From Ancylobacter moscoviensis (GTDB lineage Bacteria > Pseudomonadota > Alphaproteobacteria > Rhizobiales > Xanthobacteraceae), in contig NZ_VMBP01000001.1 of assembly GCF_007559435.1 (NCBI RefSeq), forward strand, positions 869,406 to 933,405: a DNA stretch of 64,000 nt, written 5' to 3'. The notes below the pieces were generated by a model. That model searched no databases. It was given only the letters and a program-made list of their open reading frames with translations, and had not been told where the DNA came from. The position numbers and the translations under genes are program-made. Shown one piece after another: positions 52,689-61,848 of this stretch; within the stretch, counting starts at the first letter, position 1, and every line of letters begins with the position of its first letter.

Positions 52689-52900
52689 GTCCGCGGGCGC
52701 GGTGGCCCGTCGGTCCTCGACGAAGCGTCCGGGCGGGCCGGCGCCGATCCGTCGAAGAGGCGCGGAATATAGCGAAGCATGCCACGCTGGCAAGCCGTCC
52801 CGCGGCGGATTTGCGCAGGATGGGGAAAGCCCGCCGCCGGCCGGCCGATCCACCCTCCCTGGAGAGCGCCCGGTCGCATGGGAGCCGCCGGTGCGGCGCC

Positions 52901-53239
52901 TCAGTTCAGCGGCGCTCCGGTCGAGGTGATGGAGCAGGTCGCCGCGTCGGCCTTGGGCCCGAGGAGATGCACCTGGTCCTGTCCCTTGGCACCCGCGACG
53001 ATGTTGTAGAGGGTCGTGCTCGCCGAGCCGACGGGTTCGCCCTTTAGCGTAAACGCGCAGCTGACGGCGACTGAGCCCACGGTGGCCGACGTATTGTTCA
53101 CCACCGAGACGCCCATCACCGTCCCGACATCGTTGGTGAAGATGTCGCCCTGTTCGAGCTTGAGGCCGGAATCGGCGGCCGCGGCCGATCCGGCCAAGAG
53201 AGCCAGCGCTCCCACCGCAAGCCGATGGAAGGCTCGCAT
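52901..53239 (-). CDS. Small secreted protein of unknown function
   Basis: A 112-residue protein with a clear signal peptide ([24 protein letters not shown]). The mature part, about 90 residues, is predicted beta-rich ([27 protein letters not shown]) with two cysteines that could pair. The pattern recalls a small immunoglobulin-like domain with periplasmic location (FxxG-type); no family can be named. An ATG at 53254 would add five residues. It is divergent from the RND efflux operon; a link is not evident. Confidence 0.6.
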   Translation of the reverse strand: MRAFHRLAVGALALLAGSAAAADSGLKLEQGDIFTNDVGTVMGVSVVNNTSATVGSVAVSCAFTLKGEPVGSASTTLYNIVAGAKGQDQVHLLGPKADAATCSITSTGAPLN

Positions 53240-53709
53240 TCCCGTCGCATACATGATCACGCCCCGGCATGGCCCGCGGCGGCGTTCGGGCCGTCTTCTG
53301 GCTGCAGGTTCACCGCGCGCCGCAGCGTAGAGGAAGCGGGACAAAAGTCGAGATGAGCCGACGCCGCCACCATGCAAGCCATGGGAGTCGAGTGTGGGGC
53401 GGTGAAAGATGACGGTGAGGTTCGCGGCGGGATGCGCGGGGAGGAGCGGGCGCGCAGCGGGTAAACGTGTCGGGAGATCGCCAGTCGTGGCGCGCTGTCG
53501 ACTGCATAGTCCCACCGCGAAGTTGTCACGGGTGCTGATGTCCGGTGCAGCAAGCCATGAGACGTGCATCCACGGCCGTGTCATGGGCGTGGAACAACTT
53601 TGCATAAAATGAACTATACATGTCATTTCAGGTAAATAATCGTGGCTAGACAATGGTTTCGTCGAATGTATAGTCCGCCCTGCAGGATCGTGTGTCAGGG
53701 GGAAGCGGA
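53240..53709. other. Divergent intergenic region upstream of the RND efflux operon
   Basis: No gene is supported in 470 bases. The final 110 bases (53600-53709) are AT-rich and hold an operator-like palindrome at 53607-53628 and a second half site ATGTATAGT at 53666-53674, which is the reverse complement of ACTATACAT inside the first. This is the expected promoter-operator region of the efflux genes. A convincing -35/-10 pair was not found. Confidence 0.5.
53607..53628. promoter_or_regulatory. Candidate operator of the RND efflux operon
   Basis: AAATGA-ACTATACATG-TCATTT has perfect 6-base outer arms in a 22-base site, of the size bound by TetR-type repressors such as AcrR. The inner ACTATACAT recurs in inverted form 45 bases downstream (53666-53674). 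It ends 81 bases before the adaptor start. Confidence 0.4.
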
Positions 53710-54951
53710 ATGAATCCGGGCGTGTGTCTCGCCGGGCGGCGGCGTGCTGGTATCGGTCTGCTCGGTGCCGGCATGGCGGCTCTGCTGCTTGCGGCCTGCT
53801 CGGAAGAGAACAAGTACGTCGCGCCCCCGCCGCCCAAGGTCACGGTCGTCGCGCCGCTTCAGCAGGCGGTGACGCGCTACCTCCAATTCACCGGCAACAC
53901 CGCTTCCATCAACTCGGTCGATCTGGTCGCCCGCGTCGAAGGCTTCCTGATGTCGATCGACTACAAGGACGGCGCGGTGGTGAAGAAGGGCGACCGCCTG
54001 TTCCTGATCCAGCAGGACACCTATCAGGCCAATCTCGATCAGGCGAAAGCGCAACTCGCCTCCGCCGAGGCGCAGCTGACCAACAACCAGGCCGAATATC
54101 AGCGCCAGAAAACGCTGGGCCAGCAGGACTTCTCCTCGCAGGCCACCGTCGACAAGGCGCGCGCGGCGATGGAGCAGGCGCAGGCCTCGGTCGACGCGGC
54201 GAAGGCCAATATCGAGATCGCCACCATCAATCTCGGCTACACCACGGTGATCGCGCCGTTCGACGGCATCGTCACCCGCCACCTCGCCGATGTCGGCCAG
54301 CTCGTCGGCCACAGCGAGCCGACCAAGCTCGCGACCATCGTGCAGATGGACCCGATCTACACCTACTTCAACCTGAACGAGAACCAGGTCCTGCGCATCA
54401 AGCAGGCGCTCGCCGCGCGGGGCCGGACCATCGAGCAGGTCAAGGAGGTCGAGATCGACATCGGTCTCCAGAACGAAGGCAACGACTATCCGCACAAGGG
54501 CCGGCTGGACTACGTCTCGCCGGAGCTCGACCCCTCGACCGGCACGCTGCTGGTGCGCGGCCTGTTCGAGAACAAGGACCTGTCGCTGCTGCCCGGCCTG
54601 TTCGTGCGGGTGCGCGTGCCCGTGCAGGACATTCCCGACGCCCTGCTGGTCGAGGACACTGCCGTGGGCGCGGCGCAGCAGGGCAAGTACGTGCTCGTCG
54701 TCAACAAGGACAACGTGGTCGAGCAGAAGGTCGTCACCGCCGGCCAGCAGGTCGGGCAGTACCGCGTGATCGAATCCGGCCTCGCCGCCGGCGACCGGGT
54801 GGTGATCGGCGGCATCCAGCGCGCGACGCCGGGATCGAAGGTCGACCCGGTCGAGGCGCCGCCTCTGGCGCCTCCGCCCGCGGCCGGCACCGAACCGGCG
54901 AAAACCGAACCGGCCGCCCAGCCCGCGCCGGCGAGCAAGACCGGCAACTGA
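53710..54951 (+). CDS. RND efflux periplasmic adaptor (AcrA/MexA family)
   Basis: A 413-residue membrane fusion protein with a lipoprotein signal (lipobox LLLAAC near residue 30). The order is the usual one: first lipoyl half (LVARVEGFLMSIDYKDGAVVKKGDRLF), alpha hairpin (about 100-170), second lipoyl half (VIAPFDGIVTRHLADVGQLV), beta barrel and membrane-proximal domain ending VIGGIQRATPGSKVDP. The tail is Pro/Ala-rich. It links the pump encoded downstream to an outer-membrane channel. ATG 53710 follows GGGGGAAGCGG. Confidence 0.93.
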   Translation: MNPGVCLAGRRRAGIGLLGAGMAALLLAACSEENKYVAPPPPKVTVVAPLQQAVTRYLQFTGNTASINSVDLVARVEGFLMSIDYKDGAVVKKGDRLFLIQQDTYQANLDQAKAQLASAEAQLTNNQAEYQRQKTLGQQDFSSQATVDKARAAMEQAQASVDAAKANIEIATINLGYTTVIAPFDGIVTRHLADVGQLVGHSEPTKLATIVQMDPIYTYFNLNENQVLRIKQALAARGRTIEQVKEVEIDIGLQNEGNDYPHKGRLDYVSPELDPSTGTLLVRGLFENKDLSLLPGLFVRVRVPVQDIPDALLVEDTAVGAAQQGKYVLVVNKDNVVEQKVVTAGQQVGQYRVIESGLAAGDRVVIGGIQRATPGSKVDPVEAPPLAPPPAAGTEPAKTEPAAQPAPASKTGN

Positions 54952-55010
54952 GGCTGGCAACCGACTTTCGCGACCCCTGAACCGGACCGCTCGAACCGAA
55001 GGCCCGCAGC

Positions 55011-58000
55011 ATGATCTCCCGCTTCTTCATCGAACGGCCGGTTCTCGCCAACGTGCTGGCGCTGGTCTTCGTGCTGATCGGCGGCGTGGCGCTGATCAAG
55101 CTGCCGGTGGCGCAGTATCCCAACGTGGTGCCGCCGACCGTTCAGGTGACGACGCTCTATCCCGGCGCCAGCGCGCGCACGCTGATCGATACGGTCGCGC
55201 TGCCCATCGAGCAGCAGGTCAACGGCGTCGAAGGCATGCTCTACATGCAGTCGACGAGCGCCAGCGACGGTACCTACACGCTGACCATCACCTTCGCCAT
55301 CGGCACCGATCCGGACTTCGCCCAGGTGCTGGTGCAGAACCGCGTCGCCATCGCCATGGCCTCGCTGCCGCAGGCCGTCCAGGTGCAGGGCGTCACCACG
55401 CAGAAGAAGTCGACGGCCATCCTCCAGTTCGTGACCCTGTACTCGCCGGACGAGCGCTACGACAGCCTGTTCCTCGCCAATTACGGCGTCATCAACCTGC
55501 AGGACGAGATCGCCCGCCTCGACGGCGTCGGCAACGTCAACATCTTCGGCGCCGGCCAGTACGCCATGCGCGTCTGGCTCGATCCCGATGAGCTGCAGGC
55601 CCGCCAGCTCACCCCCGACGACGTGATCAACGCCATCCAGCAGCAGAGCCAGGAGGTCGCCTCGGGCGTGGTCGGCATGCCGCCGGTGCCGAAGGGACAG
55701 AACTTCCAGTTCACGCTGCTGATGGACGGCCGCCTCAACGACGCGGCCGACTACGAGAACATCATCGTCAAGGTCTCGAACGCCGATGGCGGGCGCATCA
55801 CCCGCCTGCGGGACGTGGCGCGGGTGGAGCTCGGCGCGCAGACCTACAGCCAGACCTTTACCTTCAACGGCAAGGCCGCCGCGGCGCTCGGCATCTACCA
55901 GCTGCCGGAGGCCAATTCGCTGGCGGTGGCGACCGCCGTGCGCGAGAAGATGGCCCAGCTCGCCAAGGACTTCCCGCCCGGCCTCGCCTACCAGATCCCG
56001 TTCGACACCACGGTCTTCGTCAACGCCTCGGTCAACGAGGTCTACAAGACGCTGTTCGAGGCGGGCATCCTGGTGCTCATCGTCATCCTGGTCTTCCTGC
56101 AGGACTGGCGGGCGACGCTGGTGCCGGCGACCACCGTCCCGGTAACGATCATCGGCACCTTCGCCGCAATGGCGGCGATGGGCTTCACGGTGAACCTGTC
56201 CACCCTGTTCGCCATCGTGCTCGCCATCGGCATCGTGGTCGACGATGCCATCGTCATCGTCGAGGGCGTCGCGCGCCATATCGAGAAGGGCCTGCCCGGC
56301 CGCCTCGCCGCCGAGAAGGCGATGGACGAGCTGTTAGGCCCGATCATCGGCATCACGCTGGTGCTGATGTCGGTGTTCCTGCCGGCGGCCTTCATGCCGG
56401 GCCTCACCGGCCAGCTCTACCAGCAGTTCGCGCTGGTCATCGCCGCCACCGCGCTGATCTCCGCCGTCAACGCCATGACGCTGAAGCCGACGCAGTGCGC
56501 GCTCTGGCTGCGCCCGCCGGTGCCGCCGGAGAAGCGCAATTTCTTCTACCGCGGCTTCAATGCGGTCTATGACCGGGCCGAGCATTGGTATGCCGGTCTC
56601 ATCCGCCGCATGGTGCATGTGAGCTACCTCACGGTCGCGGTCGCCCTGGTGCTGATCGGCGTGGCGATCTGGGGGCTGACGCGCGTGCCCACCGGCTTCC
56701 TGCCGACCGAGGACCAGGGCTACGTGCTGATCGGCGCGCAGCTTCCCGACGCCGCCTCGCTCCAGCGCACCAACGAGGTGATGCAGCAGATCTCCGACAT
56801 CGCCTCCAAGACGCCCGGCGTGGAGAACGTGATCGCCATTTCCGGCGTGTCGGTGCTGGACAACAACGCCACCCTGCCGAATGGCGGCGTCGCCTATGTC
56901 ATGCTCAAGGACTGGGACGTGCGCGACAAGGCCGGCGAGGGGCTGCTGGAGATCTATACCTCGCTGAACAAGGCGCTCGAGCAGGTCGACGGCGCCGTCA
57001 CCTTCGTGCTGGTGCCGCCGGCGATTCAGGGCATCGGCAATGCCAGCGGCTTCACCATGATGGTCCAGTCGAAGAACGGCAGCTTCGACTTTGCCGAGCT
57101 GCAGAGCCTGACCCAGTCGGTGGTCAGGAACGCGTCGAGCCAGTCGTCGCTGCAGCACCTGAGCACGTCGTTCCGGGCCAACGTGCCCCAGCTCTTCCTC
57201 AAGATCGACCGCATCAAGGCGGAAACGCTGGGCGTCACCGTCGGCCAGGTCTTCGCGACCGTGCAGGGCTATGTTGGGTCGAGCTACGTGACCCAGTTCA
57301 ACCAGTTCGGTCAGACCTTCCAGGCCTATATCCAGGCCGAGGCCGACTACCGCCGCACGCCCGAGGAGATCCTCAACCTGAAGATCCGCACGCCCAGCGG
57401 CGACATGGTGCCGCTCGGCACGCTGGCGCAGGTGGAGCCGGCGTTCGGCCCGCCGCTGATCACGCTCTACAATCTCTACCCGGCCTCGACGGTGCTCGGC
57501 GCGCCGGCGACCGGATTCAGCTCCGGGCAGGCGCTCGACATCATGGCGCAGGTCGCCGACGATACGCTTCCGCCGGGCACCGGCTTCGAATGGAGCGCCA
57601 TGTCCTACCAGGAGGCGGTGGTCGGCAACGAGGTCTACTACGTGTTCGGCCTCGCCATCCTGCTGGTCTATTTCGTGCTGGCCGGCCAGTACGAGAGCTG
57701 GATCCTGCCGCTCTCCGTGCTGCTCGCCGTGCCGCTGGCGCTGCTCGGCACGGTTGGCGCGCTCACCGGGCTCGGCATCTCCAACAATCTCTACACGCAG
57801 ATCGGCCTGATCCTGCTCATCGCCCTGTCGGCGAAGAACGCCATCCTCATCGTCGAATTCGCCCGCGAGAAGCGGGCGGAGGGCATGGAGATCATGGAGG
57901 CGGCGGTGGAAGCCGCCCGGCTGCGTTTCCGGCCGATCCTGATGACCTCCTTCGCCTTCATCCTGGGCGTGCTGCCGCTGGTGCTCGCCACCGGCGCCGG

Positions 58001-58193
58001 CGCCAATTCGCGCAAGTCCATCGGCATCGCCGTGTTCAGCGGCATGCTGGCCTCGACCTGCCTCGCGGTGCTGTTCGTGCCGTCCTTCTACGCCGTCCTG
58101 CAGCGCTTCGAGGAATGGCGCGCCGGGCGCAAGGGCGCTCCCGCCCAGCCCGCGCCGGCGGCGGGCGAGGAAGCCTCGCCCTCGGCGACCTGA
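55011..58193 (+). CDS. RND multidrug efflux pump, inner-membrane subunit (AcrB/MexB family)
   Basis: A 1060-residue HAE1-type pump. It starts with the canonical MISRFFIERPVLANVLALVF, has two large periplasmic loops and twelve helices. The proton-relay acids are in GIVVDDAIVIVEG (two adjacent Asp, equivalent to AcrB 407/408) and the lysine in SAKNAILIVEFARE (equivalent to Lys940). Drug-binding-domain segments GVGNVNIFGAGQYAMRVWL and ATGFSSGQALDIM are present. It exports hydrophobic or amphiphilic compounds by proton antiport as a trimer with the adaptor just upstream (59-base gap). No outer-membrane factor gene follows, so a TolC/OprM from elsewhere must be used. The spectrum is unknown. Confidence 0.95.
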   Translation: MISRFFIERPVLANVLALVFVLIGGVALIKLPVAQYPNVVPPTVQVTTLYPGASARTLIDTVALPIEQQVNGVEGMLYMQSTSASDGTYTLTITFAIGTDPDFAQVLVQNRVAIAMASLPQAVQVQGVTTQKKSTAILQFVTLYSPDERYDSLFLANYGVINLQDEIARLDGVGNVNIFGAGQYAMRVWLDPDELQARQLTPDDVINAIQQQSQEVASGVVGMPPVPKGQNFQFTLLMDGRLNDAADYENIIVKVSNADGGRITRLRDVARVELGAQTYSQTFTFNGKAAAALGIYQLPEANSLAVATAVREKMAQLAKDFPPGLAYQIPFDTTVFVNASVNEVYKTLFEAGILVLIVILVFLQDWRATLVPATTVPVTIIGTFAAMAAMGFTVNLSTLFAIVLAIGIVVDDAIVIVEGVARHIEKGLPGRLAAEKAMDELLGPIIGITLVLMSVFLPAAFMPGLTGQLYQQFALVIAATALISAVNAMTLKPTQCALWLRPPVPPEKRNFFYRGFNAVYDRAEHWYAGLIRRMVHVSYLTVAVALVLIGVAIWGLTRVPTGFLPTEDQGYVLIGAQLPDAASLQRTNEVMQQISDIASKTPGVENVIAISGVSVLDNNATLPNGGVAYVMLKDWDVRDKAGEGLLEIYTSLNKALEQVDGAVTFVLVPPAIQGIGNASGFTMMVQSKNGSFDFAELQSLTQSVVRNASSQSSLQHLSTSFRANVPQLFLKIDRIKAETLGVTVGQVFATVQGYVGSSYVTQFNQFGQTFQAYIQAEADYRRTPEEILNLKIRTPSGDMVPLGTLAQVEPAFGPPLITLYNLYPASTVLGAPATGFSSGQALDIMAQVADDTLPPGTGFEWSAMSYQEAVVGNEVYYVFGLAILLVYFVLAGQYESWILPLSVLLAVPLALLGTVGALTGLGISNNLYTQIGLILLIALSAKNAILIVEFAREKRAEGMEIMEAAVEAARLRFRPILMTSFAFILGVLPLVLATGAGANSRKSIGIAVFSGMLASTCLAVLFVPSFYAVLQRFEEWRAGRKGAPAQPAPAAGEEASPSAT

Positions 58194-58453
58194 CGCCGGA
58201 TCCGCGCCATGCCGGCCCGTGTCGCCTCAATTTGCGGCAGCGGGCTGATGCTTCCGTGGGCTGCTCCCGCGGGCCGTGGCCGTCGCCTGCATGGCCGCCG
58301 CTGGCGGTGCCATGACACAGGGCAATCCGGCCCCGCGCCGTTTGCATTACCGATGCGGCACGATTCGTGCGTTCAGCCTAGTTGTTCCGCTTCGCGCGGC
58401 CCGACTAGGATCGGTGTCGCGCGGGTCGATGTTCCGTCTGTCAGTTGGTGCCT

Positions 58454-61400
58454 ATGACAATCTTCGCCAGCCTGCATCACGTCACGGCCTACAAGTATGA
58501 CCGTCCGGTCTCGCTCGGGCCCCAGATCATCAGGCTGCGCCCGGCGCCGCATTGCCGGACCCCGGTGAAGAGCTACGCGCTCAAGGTCACGCCCTCCAAC
58601 CATTTCGTGAACTGGCAGCAGGACCCGTTCGGCAACTGGATGGCGCGCTTCGTCTTCCCGGAGAAGGCGACCGAGTTCCGCGTCGAGGTGGACCTCATCG
58701 CCGACATGACGGTCTACAACCCGTTCGACTTCTTCGTCGAGGAATATGCCGAGAAGCTGCCTTTCGCCTACACGCCCGAGCTCGCCAAGGAGCTGATCCC
58801 CTATCTGGAGCAGGAGGAGGGCGGTCCGCTCATCGACGCCTTCGTCGAGGAGGTGCGCCCGTCCGAAGGCGCGCCGACCGTCGACTACCTCGTCGCGCTC
58901 AACCAGAAGCTCCAGCAGCGGGTCGGCTACCTCATCCGCTTGGAGCCGGGCGTGCAGAAGCCGGACGAGACGCTGTCGCTCGCCGCCGGCTCCTGCCGCG
59001 ATTCCGGCTGGCTCTTGGTGCAGGTCCTGCGCCGGCTCGGCCTCGCCGCCCGCTTCGTCTCGGGCTACCTCATCCAGCTCAAGCCCGACGTGAAGGCGCT
59101 CGACGGCCCGACCGGCACCGAGGTCGACTTCACCGACCTGCACGCCTGGTGCGAGGTCTATCTGCCCGGCGCCGGCTGGATCGGCCTCGACCCGACCTCC
59201 GGCTTGCTCTGCGGCGAGAGCCATTTGCCGCTCTGTGCCACGCCGAACTACCTCTCTGCCGCCCCGATCACCGGCGGCTTCACGGCGGAGGAGGGCACCA
59301 GGACCGAGTTCGAATTCGACATGAAGGTGACGCGCGTCGCCGAGAAGCCGCGGGTGACGCTGCCCTTCTCCGACGAGGCGTGGGCGGCGCTCGACGCGCT
59401 CGGCGACAAGGTCGACGCCGATCTCGCGGCGCAGGATGTGCGCCTCACCATGGGCGGCGAGCCGACCTTCATCTCCATCGATGACTATCAGGGCGCGGAG
59501 TGGAACACGTCGGCCGTCGGCCCGACCAAGCGCATGCGCGCCGACGACCTGATCCGCCGCCTGCGCAAGCGCTTCGCACCCGGCGGCATGATGCATTACG
59601 GCCAGGGCAAGTGGTATCCGGGCGAAAGCCTGCCGCGCTGGACCTTCTCGCTCTACTGGCGAAAGGACGGCAAGCCGATCTGGCGCGATCCCGACCTGAT
59701 CGCCGCCGAGAACCTTGCCGGCGCCACCACCGAGGATTCGCGCGTCTTCACCGAGAACCTCGCCGACCGGCTGGGCGTCGGCGCGAGCTATGCCGTGCCC
59801 GCCTATGAGGACCCGGCGCACTGGATTCTCAAGGAAAGCGAGCTGCCGGAGAACGTCGATCCGTTCGATTCCAAGCTCGAGGATGCCGAGGCGCGCAGCC
59901 GCATCGCCCATGTCTTCGAGCGCGGCCTCGGCCGCCCGAGCGGCTATATCCTGCCGGTGCAGCGCTGGCAGTCGCGCGCGACCCGCGGCTGGGTCAGCGA
60001 GAAGTGGCGCTTCCGGCGCGGCAAGCTGTTCCTGGTGCCGGGCGATTCGCCGGTCGGCTTTCGCCTGCCGCTGGCAGCCCTGCCCTGGGTGCCGCCGGCT
60101 GCCTATCCTTACGTGAATCCGGCCGATCCGATGGTCGTGTCAGGCGAGCTGCCGGATGCCGAGACGCTGCACCAGCTCTACCAGCGCACCTCTTTCGACA
60201 ACGAGAACCAGCAGGAACAGGTCGACCAGGTGCTCACCGGCACCGGCTCGGTGCGCACCGCGCTCGCCATCGAGCCGCGCGGCGGGCGGCTGTGCGTGTT
60301 CATGCCGCCGACCGAGCGGCTGGAGGATTATCTGGAGCTGCTCGCCGCCATCGAGGTGACGGCGGCGGAACTGAAGCTGCCGGTGCACATCGAGGGCTAC
60401 ACCCCGCCGGTCGATCCGCGCCTCAACGTCATCCGCGTGGCGCCCGATCCGGGCGTTATCGAGGTGAACGTCCATCCGGCCTCCAACTGGAAGACCTGCG
60501 TCGAGATCACCCGCGACCTCTACGAGGAAGCGCGGCTGTCGCGCCTCGGCACCGAGAAGTTCATGATCGACGGGCGCCACACCGGCACCGGCGGCGGCAA
60601 CCATGTGGTGATCGGCGGCGCCACCCCGGCCGACAGCCCCTTCCTGCGCCGGCCGGACCTGCTCAAGAGCCTCGTCACCTACTGGCAGCGCCACCCGTCG
60701 CTGTCCTACCTGTTCTCCGGCCTGTTCATCGGCCCGACCAGCCAGGCGCCGCGCGTCGACGAGGCGCGGCACGACAGCCTCTACGAGCTGGAGATCGCCA
60801 TGGCCAACGTGCCGGCGCCAGGGCAGGGGATGGCGCCGCCGCCCTGGCTGGTCGACCGGCTGTTCCGCAATCTACTCACCGACGTCACCGGCAACACGCA
60901 CCGCTCCGAGATCTGCATCGACAAGCTGTTCTCGCCGGACGGGCCGACCGGCCGCCTCGGCCTCGTCGAGTTCCGCTCCTTCGAGATGCCGCCGGACTGG
61001 CGGATGAGCCTTGCGCAACAGTTGCTACTGCGCGCCCTCGTCGCCCGCTTCTGGCGAGAGCCGCAGGACGGGCCGCTCGCCCGCTGGGGCACGGCGCTGG
61101 CCGACCGTTTCATGCTGCCCCACTTCGTCTGGGCCGACTTCATGGACGTGCTGCACGATCTCGGCGCCGCCGGCTATCGCTTCGACCCGATGTGGTTCGA
61201 GGCGCAGCGCGAGTTCCGCTTCCCCTATTTCGGGCAGGTGGAGCATGGCGGGGTGACGCTGGAACTGCGCCAGGCGCTGGAACCGTGGCATGTGCTGGGT
61301 GAGGAAGGGGCGGTCGGCGGCACGGTGCGCTTCGTCGATTCCTCCGTCGAGCGCCTGCAGGTGCGGGTGGAAGGGCTGAACCCCATCCGTCATGTCGTGG

Positions 61401-61768
61401 CCTGCAACGGCCGGCGCCTGCCGCTGCTGCCGACCGGGCGTTTCGGCGAGCACGTGGCAGGCGTGCGCTTCAAGGCATGGCAGCCGGCCTCGGGCCTGCA
61501 CCCGACCATACCGGTGCACGCGCCGCTCACCTTCGACATCGTCGACCTGTGGTCGAACCGTTCGCTGGGCGGCTGCGTTTACCATGTCGCCCATCCGGGC
61601 GGCCGTAACTACGAAACTTTCCCGGTGAATTCCTACGAAGCGCAGGCCCGGCGTCTGGCGCGCTTCCAGGATTACGGCCACACTCCCGGCTACCTGTTCG
61701 TGCCCCCGGAGGAGGCGTCCGCCGAATTCCCGGCCACGCTCGACCTGCGGCGTCCGGCGAGGGTCTGA
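58454..61768 (+). CDS. Transglutaminase-DUF2126 fusion protein
   Basis: A 1104-residue protein. Residues about 1-90 are the N-terminal beta domain of bacterial transglutaminase-like proteins ([23 protein letters not shown]). The papain-like core shows the full triad: Cys181 in [10 protein letters not shown], His230 in [11 protein letters not shown] and Asp246 in IGLDPTSG. The rest, from about 330, is DUF2126, with conserved [16 protein letters not shown] and [15 protein letters not shown]. The presence of this fusion beside ATP-grasp/alpha-E genes defines a widely conserved cluster proposed to synthesise or modify peptides; its product has not been characterised. ATG 58454 was chosen over an upstream TTG. 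It is followed, 80 bases on, by the ATP-grasp gene. Confidence 0.9.
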   Translation: MTIFASLHHVTAYKYDRPVSLGPQIIRLRPAPHCRTPVKSYALKVTPSNHFVNWQQDPFGNWMARFVFPEKATEFRVEVDLIADMTVYNPFDFFVEEYAEKLPFAYTPELAKELIPYLEQEEGGPLIDAFVEEVRPSEGAPTVDYLVALNQKLQQRVGYLIRLEPGVQKPDETLSLAAGSCRDSGWLLVQVLRRLGLAARFVSGYLIQLKPDVKALDGPTGTEVDFTDLHAWCEVYLPGAGWIGLDPTSGLLCGESHLPLCATPNYLSAAPITGGFTAEEGTRTEFEFDMKVTRVAEKPRVTLPFSDEAWAALDALGDKVDADLAAQDVRLTMGGEPTFISIDDYQGAEWNTSAVGPTKRMRADDLIRRLRKRFAPGGMMHYGQGKWYPGESLPRWTFSLYWRKDGKPIWRDPDLIAAENLAGATTEDSRVFTENLADRLGVGASYAVPAYEDPAHWILKESELPENVDPFDSKLEDAEARSRIAHVFERGLGRPSGYILPVQRWQSRATRGWVSEKWRFRRGKLFLVPGDSPVGFRLPLAALPWVPPAAYPYVNPADPMVVSGELPDAETLHQLYQRTSFDNENQQEQVDQVLTGTGSVRTALAIEPRGGRLCVFMPPTERLEDYLELLAAIEVTAAELKLPVHIEGYTPPVDPRLNVIRVAPDPGVIEVNVHPASNWKTCVEITRDLYEEARLSRLGTEKFMIDGRHTGTGGGNHVVIGGATPADSPFLRRPDLLKSLVTYWQRHPSLSYLFSGLFIGPTSQAPRVDEARHDSLYELEIAMANVPAPGQGMAPPPWLVDRLFRNLLTDVTGNTHRSEICIDKLFSPDGPTGRLGLVEFRSFEMPPDWRMSLAQQLLLRALVARFWREPQDGPLARWGTALADRFMLPHFVWADFMDVLHDLGAAGYRFDPMWFEAQREFRFPYFGQVEHGGVTLELRQALEPWHVLGEEGAVGGTVRFVDSSVERLQVRVEGLNPIRHVVACNGRRLPLLPTGRFGEHVAGVRFKAWQPASGLHPTIPVHAPLTFDIVDLWSNRSLGGCVYHVAHPGGRNYETFPVNSYEAQARRLARFQDYGHTPGYLFVPPEEASAEFPATLDLRRPARV

Positions 61769-61848
61769 CCCGCCGGAGCGTAGCCGTGCGCATGCGTCGC
61801 GGGCAGGCCGGTTGCGTTCGCCATCCCCGGCGGCGCAGAGAGGGAGCC

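Noticed and set aside
53695-56279. Two long minus-strand open frames (421 and 589 codons) opposite the RND genes
   Set aside because: Both lie opposite well-supported coding sequence and encode low-complexity charged protein.
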